64,000 nt of DNA, from NCBI GenBank assembly GCA_008638375.1, contig CM018031.1, positions 2,331,001-2,395,000 of the forward strand, in the 5' to 3' direction. A program made the position numbers and the translations under genes. Each line of letters begins with the position of its first letter. Position 1 is the first letter of the stretch. The notes under the pieces were generated by a model. It was not told where the DNA came from. It made no database searches and worked only from the letters and a program-made list of their open reading frames with translations. Below are positions 36,595 to 48,710 of this stretch, in pieces. Origin of the DNA: Nyssa sinensis. Lineage: Eukaryota > Streptophyta > Magnoliopsida > Cornales > Nyssaceae.

Positions 36595-36895
36595 TGCTTT
36601 GAGGGGGGCAATTGTCTCCCCTGAGCTCATGCTAGTACCGTCCATGCATGTGGGTTCTATCACTTTCTGTAAAAACAATTGGGGGGGGGGGGGGCAATTG
36701 AGCCTCCAGAACCATGCTGGCACCGTCCATGCATGTAGGTTCCATCACATTCTGTAAAAAAAATTAAGGGGGACACTTGACCTTCTGGGCTCATGCTAGT
36801 ACCATCTACTGTAAAAAAAAAATTTGAGAAAGGGGGGCCAATTGACCTCCCAGGCCCATGCTAGCACCGTCCATGCATGTAGGTTCCATCACCAT
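36595..36895. repeat. Imperfect tandem array of 80-100 bp units
   Basis: Four diverged copies contain GGGGGGCAATTG, a GCTCATGCTAG-like core and the phrase CCGTCCATGCATGTAGGTT(C), near 36600, 36680, 36765 and 36830. A run of about 14 G residues sits at one junction. The GGGGGCAATTG words resemble a fragment of a transposon end that was then tandemly amplified. Confidence 0.75.
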
Positions 36896-37076
36896 CTCTC
36901 TAGCTGTTATGTTTAACATTTTTCTATCAACTATCGTGTCAATTTATAATGTTTACAATTTGCTAGCGCAGCATATAATTGCATCTTAAATTCTTAATAT
37001 GGTAAAACTAATGAAACATCAACACATTGGCAAAACAATCTTTTGCAACCTCAACAGCAAGAAGAGTAGCTCAAAC

Positions 37077-37466
37077 ATGGACTCTTTCAAAACTTTTTTT
37101 CTCATACTTATTCTGGCTCTGACCATGAAAAAGTTTCAGGTAGAGTCATTCACCATATCCCAAGTTCGAGTGCTGGTTTTAAACGGCTTGGGAGAGAACA
37201 GCACACCGACTCTCCATTGCCAATCATAAGATGGACGTACAGACCTTTACACACGACTTCTCCCAATGGGAGCCACTTTCAGTTGGACCGTTGATATTGT
37301 TCTTAAAAAAACTGCCTCATACTACTGTGACATGAGTTCTGGAAATTTGAAGGGGCGTTTTAACATCTTTGAAACCAAAAGAGATTGGGGTACGTGCCCT
37401 AATGATGCGTGTTATTGGCGTGTGGCTCTTGATGGATTATATCTTTACATCAAGAAAAAAAAATGA
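37077..37466 (+). pseudogene. S1-family self-incompatibility homologue with one internal stop (copy B)
   Basis: From ATG 37077 the frame encodes a signal peptide (MDSFKTFFLILILALT), the family opening (LHCQS) and, after a single in-frame TAA at 37227-37229, continues in the same frame with LPMGATFSW, YYCDMSS, FNIFE, CYWRV and DGLYLYI to a stop at 37466 (130 codons counting the internal stop). Members are secreted proteins of 110-150 aa; the founding S1 protein of poppy is the stigmatic determinant of self-incompatibility, while most homologues have unknown roles. Copy A has GAA where copy B has TAA, so the stop is probably a substitution in this copy. The C-terminus is also shortened by a shift in an A-run. 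Read-through is possible but not supported. Confidence 0.82.
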
Positions 37467-37950
37467 ACCGTATATCAGCAGTGGTGCAGTATCACTGGCA
37501 TAGTGATTGTTGTGTTGTGGTAGGGGAAAAACAAATAGATGGCATGCTTTTGCTAGGGTCATGCCACACTTGCTGTCTTGCTATTGAGAAACAAGACAAT
37601 GAAAACTCTTTTGGCTTCTTTTACTTTTGACTGAATAAGAGTATTGTGTGGTGTTTTCATTTTCTTTTTCTCTTTCCCTTTATTGCTTTAGTATGATATA
37701 ATACTTCTCACTGAATGAGTGGAGGAAACGGTGAATCACTGACTTATCCATTGCAATTTGGCTTATCCTTTGTTTGGATGTAGTCTTAAGCGGGACAGAG
37801 AGAATGAGATACTCTTATCCCACATTAATTAGAATGAGAATAATTTGTTTAGTATATAAAACTTCACAAGTCTTGATTATTAATAATTTGACTTCAAAAT
37901 TTTTGGTCATGTGATTAGATTCTTTTTTTTTTTTTAAAGTTAATGTAGGC

Positions 37951-40150
37951 GAAATCGAAGTTGTTATCAAGCATGCACATGATTTTATAGCATACTAGTA
38001 TTAAACTTTGCCGTATATAATTAATCTAACACATTATTTCTTTGAGTTTTTTTTAATACTTAACATCATACAAACCTCGTAAAATAATTAGTACCGGATT
38101 TTTAATTTGAAATCCTAACTAATTAGTACTTTGTCTGGCTCTTTCTATATTATGTGAGTGCGTGTGTGTACGTGTGTCTATATATATATATATAAATATG
38201 TTTTTATTTATAGCTGAAGTGTAGCATTGGTCTTTAAAGTTTAAAATTGGAATTGGAGAGAGACTCTTTTGTCCATGGTGTTGATTGTATTGATCTTAAT
38301 AGGAATAGTTTAATTTATAGATAAGCAGCACTTTGGGGTTCATATCATAAAAGTGCCCTTATGGTGGAAGCATGTAGAATCCCTTTTGGGCTTTTTGGCA
38401 TCCATCAAGATAAGAGAGGCTTGATTACTTAAATGAACTTTTAAAATTTGTATTGAGAAGTCGCATATAGTTAGGCATGGTTAATATTTTATGGTGGAGA
38501 CTCATCAGTGCAAAAAGGACCAAAAATCACAAAGTCCATAATCACCAACTAAAAATAGTGATTTCATTAGCATGACTCATTTATTGATGATTACATGGTC
38601 ATTTGGGACAATATTTAAAGGTTCAAGTGTCTTCATTTCAATAGAAATAGAGTAACTCTATTTTACTCATATAATGAGGTCCCACGCATTAAAATTAAAA
38701 TGACCCTCACACGCTAAAAGAGTGGCTCCACATGTTTTGATTGAAATAGAGACACTCGACTTATTTTAAGATTATTTTAAGACTTGAACTTTTTTTTACA
38801 ATAATAATTTTGCATTGCGTGAAGGCTTGTTCCAAATCTTTGCTAGAGGTCAATTCACAATCTTAGAAAAGAGAGGCTTGGCAATCCCCACAAAAAACAA
38901 TGTGACAAGTCTATCAAAACTTCCATTTATCTTTCTCCTTTTCTTTGATAGCTATCTGTAACTCAAATCTAATCTGTGAATTAAATATATTAAAATGTCG
39001 ATGCTTAGACATTTTATTGTAAACTTATTTAATATTGAAAATTGTTATATATAACAAATTTTCAATATGGATGTTTTCATTCTTACTTACGAGTAATTAT
39101 TCAGTGTTAATCCTAAGGGTCACATGAAATGTCACATATGTAATAGTATAATATATGGTTGTTCAGTCAAAAATCCACAAAAGGATGCAAATTATATATA
39201 ACTGGATTCACACCCGAAACATATTAATCTCATAAGTCCTTCAATTAGGTGGTTAGTAAAATACCCCTTCTTTAACTGAATTATTGTGAATGTAGGATAC
39301 TTTTTCAAAATTTTTTTATAAATTTTAAAATTTAATAACTTGTAAAATATGGATTCGTTTTTAATAAAATCTATATGTTTGTACTCTAAAAATTAATGTC
39401 TATAAAACAAATCCATATTTCATATGAGATTTTGAAAAGAAAAATCATTTAACAACTATAAAATTACATCTCGGCAAGAAATTAAAATCTTATAGTTTTC
39501 TAGTGACACTGTAAAATTTTATATTTTCATCAAAATAGAGAAAATTCTCAATTGTTATTACTTGTATTGAGATTTTGAATTGCATGTAGGTCAAAAGAGA
39601 CTTTCAAGATAATAGAAATTTGTCAAAAAAAAATAGTATTTGAAACACGATGATTAAAAAAATTACTAGCAACGAAAGAGAAAATTTACAGTTTCACGAA
39701 AAGTAAAATTTTACAATTTCATTACTTCATCATTTTGATCACTTCCAAAGAATTGAGCTAAAAAAAATATATTGAAATTGGATTGTAATAACATTTGCAA
39801 ATGTCAAACAATCACTTGAAAGAGTTACTGAATGAATGCCGCTACTACAAATTGTTGCATGGCGTTGCTTTGCCTATATGAGATGCTTATTGTTTGAAAA
39901 AAAAACAAAAGAGACTAAAATTTGAGCATTGCTAGTTGTTTGAAACAGAAATAATTATGGTAGAACTTAACTGAATACATATCCATTATTTTTTAATCTC
40001 TTGGATGGAGTGTTTCTCAATTTCCCCAAAAACAATGAACCTAAGAAAAATGTGCCTTTGAAGGATGGAAATGAAATGGGTGGTCTCTCTTCTTTTTTGT
40101 ATTTTTGTCTAGAGGCCTCTTTGAAATTTTGAATCTCCCTTCAATTGAAT
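37951..40150. other. AT-rich intergenic stretch, no gene seen
   Basis: Short chance frames only. There is no recognisable domain or complete transposon. A TA repeat lies near 38181-38193. Confidence 0.45.
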
Positions 40151-40160
40151 TTTTTTAAGG

Positions 40161-40558
40161 TTCATGATTCCACATCGATTGTAAGTAGGGGGTCTTGGGC
40201 CATATAATAAGTGATCTAGTATCTCTACCCATCAGTTGCAGGTTTTGGGTCAGAGTCCAGCCCGTGACAGTAGTATCAGAGCCGACTTGAGATTCCGATG
40301 ACTAAGTGGTAACCATAAAGCACAGGGCTTCAACCCGCCTTAAGGCTCGACGGCTACAAGGGCGTTCGGATTCAGGTGGGAGAATATGTTATGATCCCAC
40401 ATCGGTTGTGAGTAGGGAGTCTTGGGCCATATAAGCGACCCGGTGTCTCTACCCATGATCCCACATCGGTTGTGAGTAGAGGGTCTTAGGCCATATAAGC
40501 GATCCGGTATTTCTACCCATCAGTTGCAAGCTTTTTGATCAGAGCCTATCCCGTGACA
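40161..40558 (+). mobile_element. TRIM (terminal-repeat retrotransposon in miniature)
   Basis: LTR-like repeats 40161-40269 and 40387-40558 share CCACATCGGTTGTGAGTAG, GGGCCATATAA and an ending CCCGTGACA. After the first LTR, TAGTATCAGAGCC is a near match to the initiator-tRNA-Met primer binding site. Before the second LTR is a purine-rich AGGTGGGAGAATA. The internal domain is only about 117 bp and non-coding. A possible 5-bp target duplication is TAAGG/TAAGA. The second LTR is 63 bases longer because CATGATCCCACATCGG... to ...TCTACC is duplicated within it. Confidence 0.82.
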
Positions 40559-41543
40559 TAAGACTCTAATTAATTTTATATTTATTATATATACATATGT
40601 GACATATCATTTAGTTAGTGTGACCATTGAACTGAATATTTTTCTTAAATATACAAGTAAGTAGGGCCTCACATGAATTTATTATAATGAATCCCACATA
40701 TTGTGTTTAGAAATGAGAAATATGAATGCTTCCTTCCAAGAGACAAGCAATTATTTGGTGGTGGTTCTAAGGAATCATATGAAATGGCACATGTGTAACA
40801 ATATATTGTATATGCATACGAGACATAACATTTATTTATTGGGATAATTGAACCGATATGCATATATATGAGACATATCATATAATTATTGGAATAATTG
40901 AACCGAGAGCATCTAAATAATTTTTTCCAAGATACGTACAAGCAAGTGGGTCCCACATGCATTTACTGTAGTGAATCCACTTACTTGTATTTAAGAATAA
41001 AAAAAGTAATTGAAAATTTCATTATATATAGCGAATTCATCGACCTAGGTTTAGGATAATGAGAAAATTAATTAAAAATCTCATTATATATAACATTACT
41101 CTTTAATATTTAAACCTACTTTCACATGAATTAGACTATTCAAATTTTTATCTCAAATTTTTATCGCAAATTATGTGACAATGACTTGATAATGTATCAT
41201 TATATCACACTAATTACATCATTTAATGTAATACTAATAGAAAATGTTACATCATTTGAAATAAAAATTTTAACATTATTGTCTAAATAAGATATGGATA
41301 CACTCTACCAAAAAATAAATGAATACTCACTGGTTGGATATACATGGACCCAAAATTTTGAAATTCCAGTTTTCTTATTAGCTATTTATATAGATTTTTT
41401 TTAAAAAAAACTAATATACGTCCCCTTAAATTTTATATTTTCACAATAACTTCATTTAAATTTGTATTCCTACTCCCCCCCCCCCCCCCCCAAGTCAATT
41501 CCTCCATTCAATACATAGGTTACATATGTAGTGTAAGTTACAA

Positions 41544-41549
41544 TATAAA
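41544..41549 (+). promoter_or_regulatory. TATA box of the intact S1-family gene
   Basis: TATAAA lies 159 bases before the chosen ATG (41708) and just upstream of a CA/TA microsatellite that would fall in the 5' leader. Confidence 0.5.
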
Positions 41550-41572
41550 ACACTATGCCCAACTTTGCTATA

Positions 41573-41628
41573 CACACACACACACACGCACACACACACA
41601 CACACACGCATATATATATATATATATC
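41573..41628. repeat. (CA)n/(TA)n compound microsatellite
   Basis: About eighteen CA units, with a few CG changes, are followed by about nine TA units. It lies in the likely 5' leader of the S1-family gene and creates an artificial His-Thr extension of the frame. Confidence 0.9.
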
Positions 41629-41707
41629 ACAAGTACCAATTTTATGCCTTAAATTGCTTACGTTTAAGAAAAAAACTGAAACACCATTTTCATATCACAC
41701 CCAGAAA

Positions 41708-42145
41708 ATGAAAACTCACACCGTGTTTCTGCTTATACTTTGTCTAGCGGCATGTCTTATGGTCATGTCCAATATTAGACCACCAGCAGACCACTTCCAT
41801 GGCATTGTGTACGATGTTCGTGTCATCAATGGTTTCAACAACAACTCCTCGCTGCCTCTGGTCATCTGGTGCTCATCGCGGGACAGTGATATCGGAGGAC
41901 GTGCCCTCCAGGAGGGTGACGACTTCAGTTGGAGTGTGGAGGCCAAGTTCTGGGACACTTCCACTGATCTCTTCTTTTGCACCATGAAATGGGACCAAAA
42001 GAGGAAGAGTTTTGAAGCGTTTCAGGTTGGTCGTGACAGGCAGAAGTGTGGCCCTCTCAGGAAGTGCTCTTGGTTGGTTAAAGAAGATGGCTTTTATTTT
42101 AGTAATGATGATCTTAATTGGAAGAAAGATTTTTCATGGTTATAA
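41708..42145 (+). CDS. S1-family self-incompatibility homologue, apparently intact
   Basis: A 145-aa frame starting MKTHTVFLLILCLAACLMV, a signal peptide. It then shows the S1/SPH layout: VIWCSSRDSDIGG in place of LHCQSxDxDLG, EGDDFSWSVEAKFW, FFCTMKWD, FEAFQVG, CGPLRKCSWLV and DGFYF. The four family cysteines are present. The frame stays open upstream to 41555, but that part is translated microsatellite (His-Thr repeats), so the ATG at 41708 is preferred. The family is secreted, and most members have no known function; only poppy S1 is tied to self-incompatibility. It is single-exon, as usual for the family, and well diverged from the two pseudogenes 4-8 kb upstream. Expression cannot be judged. 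Confidence 0.85.
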   Translation: MKTHTVFLLILCLAACLMVMSNIRPPADHFHGIVYDVRVINGFNNNSSLPLVIWCSSRDSDIGGRALQEGDDFSWSVEAKFWDTSTDLFFCTMKWDQKRKSFEAFQVGRDRQKCGPLRKCSWLVKEDGFYFSNDDLNWKKDFSWL

Positions 42146-43550
42146 TTATTATAGTTTTTATTTATTTTGGTGATGAACGATTATATATAATTTTAATAAG
42201 ATATCTATTAGTAGTGAATTTTGCTTGGTTTGATGCTTTTTTTTTTAATGTATTTTCATGCTGGTTGTTATATAAGTATATAATCATCACAAATTTGATA
42301 TGAGAAAATTTTCCATTGGTCCATTTGCAATTGTTCTTTTGTCTATTTTATATTAGAAGATGGGTTTTGGATACTTCTGCATGAGAATACTATGGGTATT
42401 CTTAATCACATTGATCTGAGTCTGTTTTTCATAGCTTGCATTTGGCCTTTTGATCGAGGGCATAAAACCCAAAGTTAAAAGGACAAAAGGGGGAACCAGG
42501 AAAGAGAATGAATTGGGCAAACAGATGGAAGGTCATAGATACATGTTATGTCTTTTGGGTTGGATGAGTTGGGACGAACGCTTGACTAATATCTCCAAGA
42601 TCTAAGGTTCAACTGCCTCCCAAAGGACACTTATCTATCAGGAAAAAAAAACTAGTACTGGTCCAACAAATGTGAAAGTATGGGGAGGGGAGGGTAGGTA
42701 CGTCACGAGCCTCTAGCATTATTTGCATAAATTATGTCTATCATCAAACTCTAACTCATGCTTTTCAATATAAGATTTTACGTTGAACTAAATAATGACC
42801 TTTACATAGTAAAAATAAATGTCTTTACAAAGTCACTTTTCGTCTTTTGCTTGCTAACCTAACATTTTTTGTATTTTAAATTACCAATTGTATATTAATA
42901 ATTCCCATCGAAACTGGAAACAAAGGAGGAAGTGACTTCTAATTTTTTTAGGGTTCTTTGATCTGTTTCCTTATGGTCTCGTAATCCATGTCCCAAGCTT
43001 TATCTTTGATAATTTATTTGATCCAAGTTGATCAACTTGACTTGTTTCAAGCCCTTTATGGTTTCTCAAATAGTATTTTATTCAAAAGATCTAAAAGCAT
43101 ACAACATATATACCACCATGGCCACATAAATGAAAAATATATAAGATCTTTTTTATTATAAGAACTGTCTCTCTCTCAACCACAACAATAGTGCATCTGA
43201 TCACTACTCTTGTATCAGTTGGCTCTTTCTTCCATTAGTAAAGCATATACTATCAAAATCATGTAATGATTTACTTCTGATTTTCAGTATCTTTTATTAT
43301 GGATATGCAAAAACAAAAAAAAAAAAAAGGAAAAAAAATTATTGGGACTGTTATAATTATCTGTTCATACAGAAATTTACATTCATTATAGTACTATAGG
43401 TAACAGTGGGAGCATAAAGCCATTATTATGGAGATTTTGAGAGGGGAGAGGGGTAACTTGAGCCTGAGAAGCAAGTTTCAGACCTTCATACTTCTCTACC
43501 CTATCTAACTAATAATAAAGAAAGGCCTACCTAGTAATATTACTGTTTCA
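42146..43550. other. Intergenic, no gene seen
   Basis: AT-rich sequence. A tRNA-like phrase (GGATGAGTTGG ... AGGTTCAACTGCC) at about 42560-42620 may be a SINE relic. No coding features. Confidence 0.4.
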
Positions 43551-43559
43551 ATATATAGG

Positions 43560-44120
43560 AGGATCTTGAGTTACGTCTCCCCGGCCCCCTTCCCCCCAGC
43601 AGCTCTTGGAGCCATCTTTCAGGGACCTATCCTAGTTATTGCCTGCTGCATGTGGTACAGAGTGATTGTATTGGTCCAAAAATTATCTTTACTGAAAGGA
43701 AATGCGAAGAAAGCTCGTGTTGTCCCCCTTGGGCCATCTCCCCAAGGATTTATCCTAGGTGTACGTAGTTGCAGTGAAGAAAATTATAAGTGCTCCTGTA
43801 TTTGCTAGTGGACATGCCAATGGCCATGTGGGGTAGGGTAACGTACTGTAAGGGTTCAAATAATAGCTTTGATCAAAGGAAGCCAAGAAAGCTAGAGTTA
43901 GGCCATGTCCTATTTATCCCAGTAATTGTAGTGAAGAAAGTGAAGTTGGACTTTCCCTGTGAACTTGATATCACGGGTTCGATTCGGGAAAACGTCTCTC
44001 CACTTGGGAAAGTAAGGACTAGCCCATAATTATAGTGAAGATAGTCAACAACCAGATGCATCCCAGTAATTGTAGTGAAGAATGCTACAGAGCTAGAAGA
44101 CATATCAACAGCCACATGCC
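43560..44120. repeat. Repetitive sequence with tRNA-like motif
   Basis: CCCAGTAATTGTAGTGAAGAA occurs at about 43917 and 44062, and a variant at about 43765. GGGTTCGATTCGGG near 43975 matches a polymerase III B box. The block is moderately GC-rich compared with its surroundings and looks like a rearranged SINE or satellite fragment, without clear ends. Confidence 0.4.
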
Positions 44121-44149
44121 CACTAAAAATATCATTTGACTAAGGATAT

Positions 44150-45175
44150 GACAAGTGAAGATTGTAATAAATCTGCCAGGGGGATGCAAGAAGTGTCAAA
44201 GTCAGGAGAGTCTCAATCATGTATTGTCATAAGCACTTCATCCCATGTTGTCCCATGATAGCAACAACTTTAAGAGAGTTTTGGGGAGAATAAGTAATTC
44301 CATTAACTAGAAAAGAAGGGCTCAATTGCTCTAAAATAAAACTAAAGTCAATGAAATCAAATCTAGAATTACCAAGGCTTGTACAAATCAAAGTATCAAA
44401 TCAACCAAATTGAACATCATATGAATGATAGGTCAAGATCATGTTGTTCATTGGGAATTGAAGATCAACAACCATGGGAATATTTCCTAATTAAATTACA
44501 TGACATGATACACAAGAAGAAAATATATAATCTCAACTCATTCCAAGCAAAAGAGGAAATTAAAGTACTACCAACTCATGACAGAAAAGTTAGTTGTCAA
44601 CTTCCTCAAAAAAAAGCTGGGAGACAAATCACATACAGGAGTCTCTTTCTCCCTGCATTTAGATAAAAAAAATAATGTATGGAATCTCTCTTTTGAAGTG
44701 TTGCCTCCACGCAAAGAAAGGAAACTTTTTATCTCTTCACTGTTTCACAATTCCACTGTCACTATCCCAAGTCCATGCTCATCTTTTTCCTAATTAAGGT
44801 GATCAGGCGTATATTTGTGGGTTTATATCAAATGAAGTCAAATAAGCCTTTAGATAAGTATAGCTTATTATAATTTAATTCATATTGCTTGGCTTGATAA
44901 TAAAATGTATGATAAGCCAGAAAGAAAAAGAAACATTTTATAACAATCATAAACAAATAATACAAAAGGATTATCATTTATGATGAGTGGTGACAATAAC
45001 AGCAATTAGCAGGACTTGCTCCCCACTGATAAAGAGATTTTGATTATCAGAATTAGCAGAACTGGAACCCTACTGATAAAGAGATTTTGATGATCTACTT
45101 CTCCTTTGCAATCCATGAACTAAAGCTTACCTTGGTCTATGAGCAGCTGCAATTTCAAAAAATATCATTTAAAAA
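44150..45175. other. Intergenic, no gene seen
   Basis: Short open frames such as 44379-44666 and 44578-44793 have no motif. A phrase (CTGATAAAGAGATTTTGAT) is repeated near 45029 and 45075. Confidence 0.4.
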
Positions 45176-45177
45176 AA

Positions 45178-45325
45178 GAGGGGCTAGCTCAGCACACGAG
45201 ACTCTCATTATTGTGAGTTTCATAGAAGATTAGATGTAGGTAACCTACTTTCGCGAATAGAGAGTGTTTTTGAAACTTAAACCTGTGATGCTCAAGTCAT
45301 AATGAAACAACCTTACCATTACTTG
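45178..45325 (-). mobile_element. Au-type tRNA-derived SINE
   Basis: Read on the minus strand it runs from ATGGTAAGGTTGTTTCATTATGACTTGAG through a B-box-like CACAGGTTTAAGTTTC and a GTAGGTTACC core to GAGTCTCGTGTGCTGAGCTAGCCC and a T run. Wording and order match the widespread plant Au SINE family, with age-related changes. The target duplication is unclear. Confidence 0.65.
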
Positions 45326-45732
45326 TGGTCACAAATTACTAATCCATGGACCCTTGAAAATAAGGTGCTTTTAAATGAGAACTTGAAAGCTCAATACTCT
45401 ACACCTTCCTATTCATACTCAGATCCGAATATCTGTATTCACTAACATCATTCCTTGCTAATTAAACTAGTTAATACCTTCTAGATTATGATGAGGAGAT
45501 GCTGAGGTCTTATGTACGTCTGTAATATAAACTAGGAAGTCATTTTCAATTCAAAAAAATACATTTAAAAACTTCTCTATCCAAATCAAACATCCAATTT
45601 ATGAGAACCAATCTATTAAAGACCTTTCATCACTATAACATCCAACTTTATCTGATCTTAATAGCCTTATTGAAATTATGCAAAGTTAAATTGCCTTCCT
45701 GGAAACCTATTAATTGTTTGCTTAACAAAGGT

Positions 45733-45905
45733 TATGTGACTCAACCAACTGGCTAGTCTAGTTGGCCACTCATACTCTTTCCCAAAAGGGAAGGTCACGA
45801 ATTTGAGCTTCTTTTTTATTGGAAAGATGTGAGTATTATTTTTATGTAGCCTGGATTTGCTTTTTAGGCTCATATTAGGTGTTTGGTTTGAGTTTGTTTG
45901 ATTGA
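45733..45905 (+). repeat. tRNA-derived SINE-like repeat
   Basis: CTGGCTAGTCTAGTTGG (A-box-like) is followed about 45 bases later by GGTCACGAATTTGAGC (B-box-like) and then by non-tRNA sequence rich in T, with a T/A-rich end. This is a SINE layout; the family is not recognised. Confidence 0.5.
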
Positions 45906-45909
45906 TTGC

Positions 45910-47803
45910 TTCTTTCGAAAAAAACAAAAAAAAACAAGTCATGTGACTCATGTCCTTTCACCGATAATCTTGGTTTTTTTTTTTTCCTTTTTTTAAAAAT
46001 TATTCTCCATATTGGGTCCAAAGTTGACTCTGGATAGGAAAAGTGGGAAGCCCTGCTCCATTTCCACAACACTGCCCGAGTATGAAATGGCAAGATTCAG
46101 TTTCAGGCATTACTATTTGGAAACTTCACCCTACAGAGTTCAAGATTTTAATAGCCAAAAGTCATTTGATCAGAATGATTATTCTTCCTACAGTATTCAA
46201 GTGAGCTGGAGTCTATTGGCACGAAAAAAAGCAACTAGTCATGAAAAGTGGTACAATAGCCATTGGGCCATGTAACAAAATAGAGGCCAACAGGTCACAT
46301 AATGTTGGAGCATATAAAGCATGGTCCGCTGAAGAAATCCATTCGTCAACTAACAAGTAAATGTTGTAATATATGAAGCATGGTCCATTAAAGAAGCCCA
46401 TTGGTCAACCTAAGTTAACTGTTGGTAAAGAGGTAAAATAGTAGAGTGAATTCAAAATTTAAAACCAACATAAAGATAAAGCCTATCTCTATCATAATTG
46501 AATAGAGAGAGACCCTGAAGTCATGTTTTTATGCAGGAGCGGAATCATCATTGCATATGGAATGAAATAAAGAATGGAACGAAGATTATTTACTTGGTCC
46601 AAAAGAATACTTGAAATAATTTTTAATAAAATATTTATTTTATGAAATAGACATTCCTAATCATACAAAACAAAAACAAAGATAATGGTGTGAAAACATT
46701 GGACAAGGATAAATTCATCACTTTCACACGCATTTCTGGCCTCTCCAACAGAGGATGTGATTAGAACATTCATTTAATGTATTTAGTCCAAGTCATCCCA
46801 AACAGAATATGAGATTTGGTCGAGGGATTAAATAGTTTAATTTTTTCTTGTCCAAGCACTATCCAGCCCCTACTTTTCTACCCAGCAAAGGAAAAATGGC
46901 CTAAATGTCTTGAAAATGCTTCTTCTTCTTCTTTTTGTTGTTAATGATGAGAAACTCAGTGGGTGACTTGCTCCTCAAATAGATAAACTTCCCCAATTTC
47001 CTATCACGGATATTTTGAACAAGCTTGCTCTTGCGAGAAGGGTGACCACAAGAGCACCCTTAAAATATTGAATCAAAATGCTACTGCTCATTGTGTGATA
47101 TAATAGTAAAATAGTATGAAAACACAAGTTCAAGTTGCCAATGGCCTTATCTCAAGCTTCATCGAGTTTCTTAAATACATTTAGGTTTTAGTTCAGTTGG
47201 CTACCAGGAAAATGTCTTTTTATTGAACTGCTCAAGACTTTATAGCAATGGTAAATTTTCTTTTTCAAAATATAGACCAGAATTGTAGTACTCTTGCCAA
47301 GTGTTAGGTATCATGATCTAATTCTTTCTTTCTTTTTTTTCGCCTTTTTTACTACCCCTTTTAATTTTGTGGCAAAAATGGGAAAAGAATGGTCCAAACA
47401 TAGCAACATAGGCATGGTTAACTCCCTAAAACCAAGATACAACTTCAACAAACACAACCTAAGCCCAACCAAACCATAAACAAGCTTGGGTTCACATTTA
47501 TGGACTAATTGATCAGAAAATGGGTTGCCCTCTCCCATATCTATTGAACCCACCTCCAACAAAACCACACACACAGCGAAATAAGCACGTTGGCAAATTT
47601 ATTGTCACAGCTTTTGCTTCTCATGCTGTTTCCACCTTCTTATTATGCATGATTTATAGAAATAGTGACAAGAAATCCACCTTTCAAGATTTCAAATCAA
47701 TGATTTAAAAATCAAGGAAATAGGCCAAACAAAAACCTAGTAGGGGAATCTTCTGTACATGAAATTGATGCCAAACTTCTTGATCAACTCAAAAATGTGA
47801 AAT

Positions 47804-47848
<45 letters not shown>

Positions 47849-48190
47849 AATAATTCAGAAAAACAGATATCTGAAGAGCTACATGAACTAATAATCTAAT
47901 AATATCTAATGAGATAGAGAAAAACATACCTTTAAAATACAATTAAATTCTACTGCTGACTGTTACATGGTATTTCTATTATGTATCGACTTCAAAACGA
48001 AAAAGAGTTTGAGAGTAACACCAATTGCCCCCAAACTCGTACTAATATGAGTGGTGGAATCTTGTTTGAAAAGATAAAAAAGATGTACATAATAATTTTT
48101 ATCATTTAATCGTGGTAAATGATATAAGGAAGAATCAGCACTAAAAATATCATCTCAGTTAACGAAACTGAAACCGAGAAGCTGTCACAT
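45910..48190. other. Intergenic, no gene seen
   Basis: Short frames lack motifs. A 38-bp GA microsatellite lies at 47811-47848. A phrase (GAAGCATGGTCCATTAAAGAAGCCCATT) near 46375 is a diverged copy of one near 46317. The 3' end of the receptor-kinase gene follows. Confidence 0.4.
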
Positions 48191-48194
48191 ACAT

Positions 48195-48665
48195 TCATGA
48201 GGCATTATCTTTGAGAGGAAGATCATAAACTGGAGATGAAATAAAGTTCCCTTCTTGTTCCTCAGACTCAATCAGCATCAGCACAACTTCCCGCATTGAC
48301 GGCCTGTCGTATGGGGACATACTTGTGCACATCAGAGCAATTTTTAGGACAGTAATCATGTGATTGATGGTACTCTCATCTTTAATATTTACTCGACTGT
48401 CAAATATCCCAGACGTCAATGAATGATCCCGAACGTAATTTCTCGCCCATGTGACAAGATCACCTCCTTGATCTAGTGGCTGTACCGGAGTTCTTCCAGT
48501 TAGCAACTCCAATAGAACAACCCCATAGCTATAGATATCACATTTTTCTGTCACCTTCATAGTGTAGGCATATTCTGGCATTAAGAAGGGGCAAACCATC
48601 AGTCGCTTGCAAGAAATGAATTTCAAATATTCAATCTTTACAGCATAAGTGTTTAACTCAACTGT

Positions 48666-48710
<45 letters not shown>

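Larger units (their letters stand above)
35460..37950. repeat. Segmental duplication, copy B
   Basis: Collinear with 32897-35120 (see copy A). It is interrupted by a hAT-type element at 35518-36203 and carries an extra tandem array at 36595-36895. Confidence 0.75.

Noticed and set aside
41555..41707. N-terminal extension of the S1-family protein (His-Thr repeats)
   Set aside because: It is translated from a CA microsatellite; the signal peptide starts at the internal ATG 41708.
43873..44115. Minus-strand 80-codon frame within a repeat
   Set aside because: The repeated phrase FFTTITG comes from the duplicated CCCAGTAATTGTAG unit; it is repeat-derived.
44578..44793. Frame with MTEKLVVNFLKKK start
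   Set aside because: Short, no recognisable family and no promoter or splice evidence.
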